Part shown: positions 7,069 to 14,673 of the stretch, piece by piece | How positions within the stretch are numbered: position 1 is the first letter of the stretch | How the letters are laid out: each line of letters begins with the position of its first letter | DNA from: Lachnospiraceae bacterium UBA1721 | Lineage (GTDB): Bacteria > Bacillota > Clostridia > Lachnospirales > Lachnospiraceae | Direction of reading: 5' to 3' | DNA length: 31,694 nucleotides | NCBI GenBank assembly: GCA_002317155.1 | Contig: DCIR01000043.1 | Span: 1 to 31,694, forward strand | The notes under the pieces: model-generated | Database searches by the model: none | The model's input: the letters and a program-made list of their open reading frames with translations, nothing else | Told to the model about the DNA's origin: nothing | Made by a program: the position numbers and the translations under genes

Positions 7069-8064
7069 TTACAAATTTTCAAGTAAAGAATTCATATTGT
7101 CATACAACGAATCTGTACTCGCAGATTTTAATACTACTGATATAAACGGTGCACCATTAATGTCTTTCGACAAAATAACAAGGCAATGTCCGGCAGCACT
7201 AGTCGTTCCGGTCTTACCACCTATTACTGTCGCATTAGCCGGTGCTGATTGTGTTCCTGATATATAACCGTTTGTATTTTTAACAGACAGATTTACATCC
7301 TGTCCGTATGCATTCTTATATGTTGTATCAAATGTAGACATTGAAATAATCTCAACAAATTCCTCATATTTGATACATTCATTAAAAATAAGATATAAAT
7401 CATAAGCTGTTGTATAATGTTCGGGATTTGAAAGTCCGTGAGGATTCATAAAATGAGTACCTGTTGCACCAAGACTCTTAGCTTCCTCATTCATCATATC
7501 AACAAACTTATTGTAATCGCCACCACCAAGATTATCCGCAATAAGCATTGAAACATCATTTGCGGAATATAAAAGCATAATTATAAGAGCCTGATGCAAG
7601 GTCATCGTATCGCCGACTTTTATCCCTGCAAGCTGTGCTCCCGCTTCATTAATAATAACAGCCTCAGTTGCCGTAAGCACCTGATCCATATCTCCATGCT
7701 TAATTGCCACAAGCGCAGTCATTATTTTGGTTATACTGGCCGGATATAGCTGTTCAAAAGCATTTTTTGAGTATATTACTTCACTGTTATTTACATCAAA
7801 AAGTACAGCGCTTTCGCACTGTGTCATATCAAGAGAACCATCACCCAGAACATCACCCTCGTATACACAAAGGTTCTTGGAAAAGGCATCTGCTCTTGAG
7901 CCTGAATAACCAATGTTACCGTTTACTGTCGGTGCCCCATCACTTCCGTATGGAACAGAATAGTCATCGATACCGCAACCGGTTATTCCTATTATCATTA
8001 ACAAAGATAAAAGCCCTGCAACAATTCTATGATGCAGGGCCATGCGCTTATTTGTACATTTCAC
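7069..8064 (-). CDS. Lipoprotein D-alanyl-D-alanine carboxypeptidase (PBP5-like, S11 family)
   Basis: A 331-residue penicillin-binding protein that would trim the terminal D-Ala from peptidoglycan stem peptides outside the membrane. The three active-site motifs are S110-I-T-K113, S167-A-N169 and K284-T-G286. The N-terminus is a lipoprotein signal with lipobox Ile-Thr-Gly-Cys30, unlike PBP5, which is held by a C-terminal amphipathic helix. Here the protein ends soon after the catalytic domain. The start is uncertain. The GTG at 8064 has GAGGAG about 12 bases upstream and overlaps the previous gene by 17 bases. The ATG at 8043 gives a shorter signal peptide but no ribosome binding site. Confidence 0.92.
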   Translation of the reverse strand: MKCTNKRMALHHRIVAGLLSLLMIIGITGCGIDDYSVPYGSDGAPTVNGNIGYSGSRADAFSKNLCVYEGDVLGDGSLDMTQCESAVLFDVNNSEVIYSKNAFEQLYPASITKIMTALVAIKHGDMDQVLTATEAVIINEAGAQLAGIKVGDTMTLHQALIIMLLYSANDVSMLIADNLGGGDYNKFVDMMNEEAKSLGATGTHFMNPHGLSNPEHYTTAYDLYLIFNECIKYEEFVEIISMSTFDTTYKNAYGQDVNLSVKNTNGYISGTQSAPANATVIGGKTGTTSAAGHCLVILSKDINGAPFISVVLKSASTDSLYDNMNSLLENL

Positions 8065-8443
8065 GCCACTCGAAATCTCCTCTGTCCAATGATTTGATCA
8101 GAAGCTCTGCACTGGCAAGATTGGTAGCCAGCGGAATATTATGAATATCACATAATCTGACAACATTATTAACATCAGGCTCATGTGACTTGGGAGTAAG
8201 CGGATCTCTCAAGAAAATAACAAGATCAATCTGATTGCACTCAATCTGTGAGCCAATCTGCTGCATTCCGCCAAGATGACCCGCAAGAAACTTGTGCACA
8301 CTTAAATTGGTAACTTCCTCGATAAGTCTGCCTGTTGTGCCTGTAGCATAAAGTTCATTCTTGCTTAATATCCCCCTATAAGCAATACAAAAATTCTGCA
8401 TAAGTTTTTTCTTTGCATCATGCGCAATCAACGCAATATTCAT
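8048..8443 (-). CDS. mgsA: Methylglyoxal synthase-like protein, catalytic Asp replaced
   Basis: A 131-residue protein clearly of the MgsA family, which makes methylglyoxal from dihydroxyacetone phosphate. MNIALIAHD (His8), LYATGTTGRLI, IFLRDPL (Asp80) and SHEPDVNN (His87, Asp90) match the E. coli active-site residues. However, the segment usually reading SGPxGGDQQxG is AGHLGGMQQIG here. The position of catalytic Asp71 (E. coli numbering) is Met60, and the preceding Ser and Pro are Ala54 and His56. Activity is therefore doubtful. It lies between rodA and the carboxypeptidase in the cell-shape block. The ATG at 8443 has AGGAGGT eleven bases upstream. Confidence 0.88.
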   Translation of the reverse strand: MNIALIAHDAKKKLMQNFCIAYRGILSKNELYATGTTGRLIEEVTNLSVHKFLAGHLGGMQQIGSQIECNQIDLVIFLRDPLTPKSHEPDVNNVVRLCDIHNIPLATNLASAELLIKSLDRGDFEWREMYK

Positions 8444-8474
8444 CCTTGAAAATACCTCCTACAATATATGTAAA

Positions 8475-9608
8475 TTATTCAAAACTGTCGCCAAGTGAAT
8501 TTCCCCGTTTCACCTGAGTCCTGACATTTATTACTATTCCCATACCGGCAAACAATGTAAGCAACGATGTAAGTCCATAGCTTACAAACGGAAACGGCAA
8601 ACCTGTATTAGGTAAAAGGAATGTCGCTACACCTATATTAACGAAGCCCTGAAATCCTATCAGTCCACCCATTCCGGCGCCAATTATCTGACCCGCCGTA
8701 TCAGGGGCTCGCCGTCCGATAGCAACACATTCAAGCGCTATTAATATAAACAGAACAATGACAACAACACTACCCTTAAATCCAAACTCTTCACCTATAA
8801 CAGCAAAGATAAAGTCTGTCTGATCTTCCGAAAGAAAATTACCGTTCTTAACAGATGTAATAGCATTATTTTTGTAACCCTTACCATCCATCATTCCCGA
8901 TGCAATCGCAGTTACGGAATTAAGCTGCTGATATGCTTCCTCATCCGCATAGAGCTCCGGATTCTGCCATGAAAGAATACGATTTTTCTGATAAGGTTCA
9001 AGAATCGTACTGTCTTCTCTCATCGCTATGGATAAGAATATCGCAACGGTAGGTATCACAACAGCCAGTATACCCAAAATTATCTTAAATTTGAGTTTAC
9101 CGGCAAACATAATAATACAAAATAGAATTGCAATCATGATGGTTGTCGAGAGGTCAGGCTGCTTAATAATAAGCACCATCGGCACTCCAACAAGCACCAC
9201 GCAAAAAGCAATTATAGGAAACGTATTAAAATTATCCTTCTGTTTCATAATAAACGCAGCGAAGAATAAAATCAATAAAATTTTGGCTAATTCGGACGGC
9301 TGAAACTGAATTCCGCCCACCTTCAGCCAACGCTGTGCATTATTGCTCGATTCACCTGCAACCATTACCAAAACAAGCAAAACAACATTTAAGACATACA
9401 TTACCCAGTAGAATTTCAGAATGAAATGATAATCGATAAATGAGACGATTATCATAACAATAAATCCTGCAATTGCACCATACATCTGCTTGTTTTGAAG
9501 ATCACCCTGTGCACTTCCGACTGCAAACACACCAATAATTGCCAAAGCCGCAATCATCAATATTAACTTAAAATCATAATCATAAAACTTAAACTTCTTA
9601 AAGGGCAT
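8475..9608 (-). CDS. rodA: RodA, SEDS-family peptidoglycan glycosyltransferase
   Basis: A 377-residue polytopic membrane protein of the SEDS family, with about ten hydrophobic segments. RodA polymerises glycan strands from lipid II during side-wall growth, working with PBP2 and the MreBCD scaffold, all encoded just upstream. Family signatures are QRWLKVGGIQFQPSELAK and the C-terminal GLPFPFVSYG. FtsW of the same family is less likely given the mre/PBP2 context. Its ATG lies inside the end of minC (11-base overlap) and has TTGGAG upstream. In related genomes minD and minE usually separate minC from rodA; they are absent here. Confidence 0.95.
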   Translation of the reverse strand: MPFKKFKFYDYDFKLILMIAALAIIGVFAVGSAQGDLQNKQMYGAIAGFIVMIIVSFIDYHFILKFYWVMYVLNVVLLVLVMVAGESSNNAQRWLKVGGIQFQPSELAKILLILFFAAFIMKQKDNFNTFPIIAFCVVLVGVPMVLIIKQPDLSTTIMIAILFCIIMFAGKLKFKIILGILAVVIPTVAIFLSIAMREDSTILEPYQKNRILSWQNPELYADEEAYQQLNSVTAIASGMMDGKGYKNNAITSVKNGNFLSEDQTDFIFAVIGEEFGFKGSVVVIVLFILIALECVAIGRRAPDTAGQIIGAGMGGLIGFQGFVNIGVATFLLPNTGLPFPFVSYGLTSLLTLFAGMGIVINVRTQVKRGNSLGDSFE

Positions 9609-10341
9609 AAACAGTCTCCAAAACTGACTTGCTAACTGTCTCTATTACCATTTTCTTGCCTTTAGGGAAGGCCACCTGAGGAGCAATCTTGTGTTTAATA
9701 CCCCACTTAGGCTTAACAGCAGGTTTATATACTATATCTCCTATAGTCATACTTTCCGGAGCCATCTCAAGAGCAATAATAAAAGGCTTAATATCACCCT
9801 TTGGCAAATTATCATAATCGATAACCTCATTGTTCTCTTCATCAAGACTGTTCTTAATAACAGCCTCTCCGTATAAACCTCCGAGAACAATGATACTTCC
9901 CGTGCTTATTACACTGCATCCGGGATTAATATCACCCAGAATCACAATCGGATAATCAACTTCCAGCTGTTCTCCGTCAGTAAGTGAGCCTCTGAAGAAA
10001 TTATTACCGGGAGTAGCATCTCCGGCACTCTCTGAGAACTTCTTCTCCATTGATTTAATCGCCTTGATGTACTTATAGTTCATATCTTCATCATGATCGA
10101 TAATACAAATGACGTTGAGATTGCAATTGATATGAATAGTTTCAAGCACGCGAATTTCTTCTACTTCCGACAGCTTTCTTCCCTCAATGGATATAGCCAT
10201 CGTAGTATTTCCGAAAAAAGCTCTTCCGTCAGAGCATTTCTTACCCAATTCTCTTAAAATATCTTCAAAATCTGCAGTTTCATCTAATATAAGTCTAAGC
10301 CCACTGGGAAAGCTCTTAATAACCACAAGATTATTACTCAT
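9598..10341 (-). CDS. minC: MinC-like septum site inhibitor, without MinD/MinE partners
   Basis: A 247-residue protein with both MinC domains: the FtsZ-inhibiting N-domain (about 1-100) and the beta-helical C-domain (about 115-225), recognisable from VILGDINPGCSVISTGSIIVLGGLYGEA. MinC blocks FtsZ polymerisation away from mid-cell and needs MinD for membrane recruitment through the C-domain. The MinD-contact motif, usually LRSGQ, reads LTDGE at residues 120-124. The usual LRGxAHAG reads LYGEAVIKN at 156-164. No minD or minE follows; rodA overlaps the stop by 11 bases. It may act without MinD or through another partner. Confidence 0.88.
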   Translation of the reverse strand: MSNNLVVIKSFPSGLRLILDETADFEDILRELGKKCSDGRAFFGNTTMAISIEGRKLSEVEEIRVLETIHINCNLNVICIIDHDEDMNYKYIKAIKSMEKKFSESAGDATPGNNFFRGSLTDGEQLEVDYPIVILGDINPGCSVISTGSIIVLGGLYGEAVIKNSLDEENNEVIDYDNLPKGDIKPFIIALEMAPESMTIGDIVYKPAVKPKWGIKHKIAPQVAFPKGKKMVIETVSKSVLETVYAL

Positions 10342-10372
10342 TTATAAAATCCCCCGTAAAAACACGAATTAA

Positions 10373-13273
10373 CTACATCTCGTTTGTAATACCCGCATCC
10401 GGACTGTCTGCCATACCATCAAGCAAGGTATCTTCACTCTCAAGATCGTAATAATACTTAAGTACATCTCTGGCAAGCTGTGCAGCATAATCCGATGAAT
10501 AACCGAACGGAATTCGTACCGTCATTGCTATCTCAGGATTTTCATATGGTGCATAGCATATAAACAACGCGTGATTAGGCCTTGATGTAGACTGCTGTGC
10601 AGTACCCGTTTTACCGGCTACATTTACACCTATATCACTGAAATACGACTTATTATCTACAACCGCCTTCATTCCCTGATGAAATGCATTCCAATAATCC
10701 GCCGGCAAATCAATAATATTCCTGATAACCGGCTCTCTTGTCCAGGTCACAAGACCGTCAGATCGTTCAGTATGGTCAAGAAGACTAAGCTCATATACCG
10801 TTCCTGAATTTGCTATTGCCGCGACATATCTGGTCAACTGAGATGTCGTATAACTGTTTGTACCCTGTCCGATAGCTGAACGAACAGCATCGTTATCCGA
10901 TACATTAGGCTCATACTCAGATATCTCTATACCCGACTTTGAACTAAGTCCATACAGGTCAGCATATTCATATAATGCAGCCAGACCATTAGCATCGTTA
11001 TATTCTCCGTCTTCCGTCGCTGACAATCTGTAACCTATTTCATAGAAAAAGTAGTTACATGAATCTCTTATGGCAGTCTTAACAATCTCATTGCCATGTC
11101 CCCATACGTTCCAGCATTTAGGTGAAGGTACAATCTGAGTAAATGTTCCCTTACAGTTAATCTGTGTATTGAGTCCGACCACGCCTTCCATAAGACCTGC
11201 TGTAGCAGATACAATCTTAAACGTAGAACCGGGTGCCGCCTTATACTGTGTAGCAAAATTAAGCAACGGCGATGACTTATCACTGGTCAGCTTCTCGTAA
11301 TAAGCAGCATTAACTGAATTTGCCATCTTGTTATTATCATAGCCGGGGTAAGAAACCATAGCCAATACGGCACCACTGTTAACATCTGTTATAACTACAG
11401 AAGCATTGCAGGGATCAAGTGCCAACTGAGCAGGTGTAATATCAATATTACTGATTCTGTCTATCATAAACTGATAAGAACTGATTCTGCCTGACTTAAG
11501 CTTCTCAATATCCTCAATCTCGATTTTACATGCATCCTGCTCGTACATAAGCATGCACACCTGAGTACCGCTTATCTTGTCATTGAGCAGCATGTACTTG
11601 AAGAACTTCTTCTGAAAATCAGTATTGTTATCAATTATATTGAATAACTTAACAATAAGCGCATCAAATATTTCAGCCGAATCAGGATACTTTTCATCCA
11701 TACCAAGCTTGGTAGTGTCTATCCAGTTCATTGAGATGCAATAATCAAGATACTCTCCCAGGCTGATAGTCTCATCTGTCGTCCAGGCAATATATGTCTT
11801 ATCCGTTGTATCTACCTTTTCAGACATAATTACACCGTTTTTTGTAAGAAGTGTAATTATATTACTCTCATATACCTGATACTCTGTTGACAGCCTGTTA
11901 TACGGAGTTCTTGTTGTATAAAGTTCACTGTTAAGCTTATCATATACAGCTTCCTGATAATTAAGATAAGCCTGATATACCGCCTTCTCTGTCTCTCCGG
12001 CGTAATCCGACGCAAAATGCTTTATATCAACAACGCTGTTATTGATTACAGCAAAATAAACATCATAAATCGGTATTTTAATGTTTGAGCTGTTGGAATT
12101 AGGTCCCGGAACATACTCCTTACCATTAAAAATCTTACTTACGAGCATACCTGCAAGCTTCTGTTCGATAAGATTGTAAGTAGCAATGGTCAGTTCCTTG
12201 TCTATGCTAAGATATACATCCTGTCCAGCCGTAGACTCCTGCCTCTCCAGAACAGATATCACCTTACCTGTATTGTTAACAAGGACTGTTTCATAGCCCT
12301 TTTTTCCCTGGAGAACAGTCTCAAGAGAAGCCTCAATACCACTCTTACCAACCATATCAGAGCTGGTATAGACATAAGTATCTATTCCCGCCTCCAAAAG
12401 CTGCATATTGTAAGCTTCGATTTCTTCTGTAGACGCTTTACCCGTATAACCCAGAATATGAGCAAAATACTCACTGTCCACATAGCGTCTCAAGGTATCT
12501 TCTTCTATGGTAATTCCGGGTAAAATATCAGAGTTTTCAAGAATAACCGCAACAGTCTCATCACTTACATCTGTTGCAATTGTGGTACCAAGATACTTAC
12601 GATATGACGTAAGGCTCATAGCATATCTTAAGGTGACTATTTTAAGCCAATCATCTTTTGAATACCCATCACCGGCTATCCATTTACTCTTCTTGTCAGT
12701 AGGATCCTCGTAATTGCCTATTGCAAAATAATAGCCTTTTCCGGAAGGTCGGCTCAGATACTCCATAACTTCATCCGCAGTAGATGTCGATTCCTCCGGA
12801 GTAAGCTCTGTAATATATTTATGACCGTAAATATCCGCTAAAAATCTGCTTAATGAAGTACCCTCAACAGAGAATGTAAACTCATCATCTTCATTGAGAT
12901 AAACCTTGAAATCGGTAATAACACTGTCACCATTCTTTTCAATCAACTTAATCGCACTGAAAAGAATATCATTAAGCTGTGAATTCTTATTTTTTCCGGA
13001 TTCAAGTGTATCCTCTATTTTTACCGAATATGCCAGCTCATTATAGGCAAGCAAATTACCGTTTTTATCATAGATATTTCCTCTTGTCGAAGGGATATCC
13101 TTAGTCTTTTTCTGCTCAAGTACAAAATTATCAAGATAACTTTGTCCCTCCAGAATCTGAAGACGAAAACATCTGTAGATAAGCACTATTCCGAGCGCAA
13201 CTATAATAATCCACAGAATCGTAAGTCGATTAGTGAATATATTTATAATTCTTTCTTTAAGTCTTTCGAACAA
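10373..13273 (-). CDS. mrdA: Penicillin-binding protein 2 (class B transpeptidase of elongation), oversized
   Basis: A 966-residue bitopic membrane protein that cross-links peptidoglycan during side-wall growth with RodA. One membrane helix lies at about 17-34, then the dimerisation/pedestal region. The transpeptidase domain carries S683-T-F-K686, S738-C-N740 and K888-T-G890. It is about 250 residues longer than usual for the family; the excess is a hydrophilic block at roughly residues 385-615, between QDVYLSIDKELT and the start of the transpeptidase fold (NASVVITDVNSG). The start is TTG at 13273, two bases after the mreD stop. No ATG occurs before the membrane helix, so TTG is well supported; AGAGG lies about nine bases upstream. 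Confidence 0.93.
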   Translation of the reverse strand: MFERLKERIINIFTNRLTILWIIIVALGIVLIYRCFRLQILEGQSYLDNFVLEQKKTKDIPSTRGNIYDKNGNLLAYNELAYSVKIEDTLESGKNKNSQLNDILFSAIKLIEKNGDSVITDFKVYLNEDDEFTFSVEGTSLSRFLADIYGHKYITELTPEESTSTADEVMEYLSRPSGKGYYFAIGNYEDPTDKKSKWIAGDGYSKDDWLKIVTLRYAMSLTSYRKYLGTTIATDVSDETVAVILENSDILPGITIEEDTLRRYVDSEYFAHILGYTGKASTEEIEAYNMQLLEAGIDTYVYTSSDMVGKSGIEASLETVLQGKKGYETVLVNNTGKVISVLERQESTAGQDVYLSIDKELTIATYNLIEQKLAGMLVSKIFNGKEYVPGPNSNSSNIKIPIYDVYFAVINNSVVDIKHFASDYAGETEKAVYQAYLNYQEAVYDKLNSELYTTRTPYNRLSTEYQVYESNIITLLTKNGVIMSEKVDTTDKTYIAWTTDETISLGEYLDYCISMNWIDTTKLGMDEKYPDSAEIFDALIVKLFNIIDNNTDFQKKFFKYMLLNDKISGTQVCMLMYEQDACKIEIEDIEKLKSGRISSYQFMIDRISNIDITPAQLALDPCNASVVITDVNSGAVLAMVSYPGYDNNKMANSVNAAYYEKLTSDKSSPLLNFATQYKAAPGSTFKIVSATAGLMEGVVGLNTQINCKGTFTQIVPSPKCWNVWGHGNEIVKTAIRDSCNYFFYEIGYRLSATEDGEYNDANGLAALYEYADLYGLSSKSGIEISEYEPNVSDNDAVRSAIGQGTNSYTTSQLTRYVAAIANSGTVYELSLLDHTERSDGLVTWTREPVIRNIIDLPADYWNAFHQGMKAVVDNKSYFSDIGVNVAGKTGTAQQSTSRPNHALFICYAPYENPEIAMTVRIPFGYSSDYAAQLARDVLKYYYDLESEDTLLDGMADSPDAGITNEM

Positions 13274-13275
13274 CT

Positions 13276-13791
13276 TTAAGCCTCTTTCTTTTTCTTGTTT
13301 TCGTGTCTTTCAAAGGCCTTATAAACTATAAGTACAAGTGGATAAATTACTATTGAAATTATAAGTGTATATATCAGTTCGGGCAAAATAACATGGAGCA
13401 AATAATATCCCAAATTAAGCCTTCCTCTGATCAAAAATGAAAATATATAGCACAGTATACCGTAAGAAAAATTACTGGTAATAGTAAGTCCTATCGGCAG
13501 CTTAATATCTTCGGGATAATATATTCCGAAAAACTTACCGTTGGCAAATCCGATATATGTAAGTATCAACGCATGAAGTCCTATATAATCGCCATAGAAA
13601 ATATCAAAAAGCAGTCCCAGACAAAAACCTGTAATCATTCCTGCTTTTTCACCATGCATGAATCCAAATATACTGGTGATTATCAATATTAAGTTAGGCA
13701 CTATCCCGCCTAAAGACATATGCGGGAACACGCATGATTGCAGCAAAAACAATAAAAATGCCGCAATTACCATCAATACCTTTCTAAGCAT
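13276..13791 (-). CDS. mreD: Rod shape-determining protein MreD
   Basis: A 171-residue, very hydrophobic protein with about five to six membrane segments and a lysine-rich end (NKKKKEA). MreD is an integral membrane part of the elongasome that works with MreC to position PBP2/RodA under MreB control. Sequence conservation in the family is low, so the assignment rests on hydrophobicity, length (usually 160-180) and position between mreC and PBP2. The ATG at 13791 has GGTGG four bases upstream. Twelve bases separate it from mreC and two from the next gene. Confidence 0.9.
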   Translation of the reverse strand: MLRKVLMVIAAFLLFLLQSCVFPHMSLGGIVPNLILIITSIFGFMHGEKAGMITGFCLGLLFDIFYGDYIGLHALILTYIGFANGKFFGIYYPEDIKLPIGLTITSNFSYGILCYIFSFLIRGRLNLGYYLLHVILPELIYTLIISIVIYPLVLIVYKAFERHENKKKKEA

Positions 13792-13803
13792 AAAACCACC
13801 ATA

Positions 13804-14673
13804 CTATTTGTAATCAACATTTTTCATATCGGTAATAACAAGTACCTCAGAAAGGTTACTGAAATCCACCGCAGGAGTTATATATCCTGATTTGGTAAGA
13901 TTGTTACTGTCTGCCGATACATACTGAATATATCCAATCAAAATATTGGGAAGATATTTATCACTAATCTTGCTGGTAACAACCTTATCGCCCTCAACAA
14001 CTACATTTTCTTTATCCTTAAGCTGTGAAAAAGCAATAATGCCGTTATCCATAAGTTCCAGACTGCCTTCTACAATAAGTGTGTCATTTGTAGATAGCAT
14101 CATGGCACTTACATAATTGCCGTCTGATATAACAGTGGTTACTCTTGCCCAGTTTGGACCAACAGCCGAAATTCTGCCGACAAGTCCGCCTCCTGCGATA
14201 ACATTCATATCCTCTGCAAGTCCGTCATCGGTTCCCTTATCAATAATAAAGGCCGAAAACCAGTTGCCGGAGTCCTTGGCAATAATGTGTGCACCAACTT
14301 TATTGTAGTCATTATACTGATCACTTAACTCAAATAGAATTCGAAGTTCATTAAGCTCGTACTTATCCTGTGCAAGAATAGAGTTCTCTTCCGTTAGTCT
14401 GGCTATCTCTTTTTTTAGCTCTTCATTTTCCGCGAGCAAATCCTTGACATCGGTAAATTCATCCGATCTGTTAGAAAGCCAGCTCCCCAGTCTGCTGATT
14501 CCGGTCTCAAACGGCACAACAACATAACCCACTGCAATGTTAAGGGGCTTGTCAAATGCAGAGGTACCGTATGTAAATACCATAAGCAATATGCAAATTA
14601 TCGAAAAAATTAAAAGGAGATATTTACCGGATAATGTAAATTTCTCCTTTTTTTGTTTTACAACAGGACTCAT
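13804..14673 (-). CDS. mreC: Rod shape-determining protein MreC
   Basis: A 289-residue protein with one N-terminal membrane helix (about 17-37), a coiled coil at about 77-115 (LLAENEELKKEIARLTEEN) and two extracellular beta domains. Family motifs include DKGTDDGLAEDMNVI and GLVGRISAVGPNWARVTT. MreC dimerises outside the membrane and activates PBP2. The start overlaps the mreB stop (ATGA), showing translational coupling. Confidence 0.95.
   Translation of the reverse strand: MSPVVKQKKEKFTLSGKYLLLIFSIICILLMVFTYGTSAFDKPLNIAVGYVVVPFETGISRLGSWLSNRSDEFTDVKDLLAENEELKKEIARLTEENSILAQDKYELNELRILFELSDQYNDYNKVGAHIIAKDSGNWFSAFIIDKGTDDGLAEDMNVIAGGGLVGRISAVGPNWARVTTVISDGNYVSAMMLSTNDTLIVEGSLELMDNGIIAFSQLKDKENVVVEGDKVVTSKISDKYLPNILIGYIQYVSADSNNLTKSGYITPAVDFSNLSEVLVITDMKNVDYK

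Noticed and set aside
7704..8144. A 146-codon plus-strand open frame opposite the carboxypeptidase and mgsA-like genes
   Set aside because: It crosses two well-supported genes and has no ribosome binding site or family resemblance.
8444..8474. Possible lost gene between rodA and the mgsA-like gene
   Set aside because: The gap is 31 bases and holds only the ribosome binding site of the latter.
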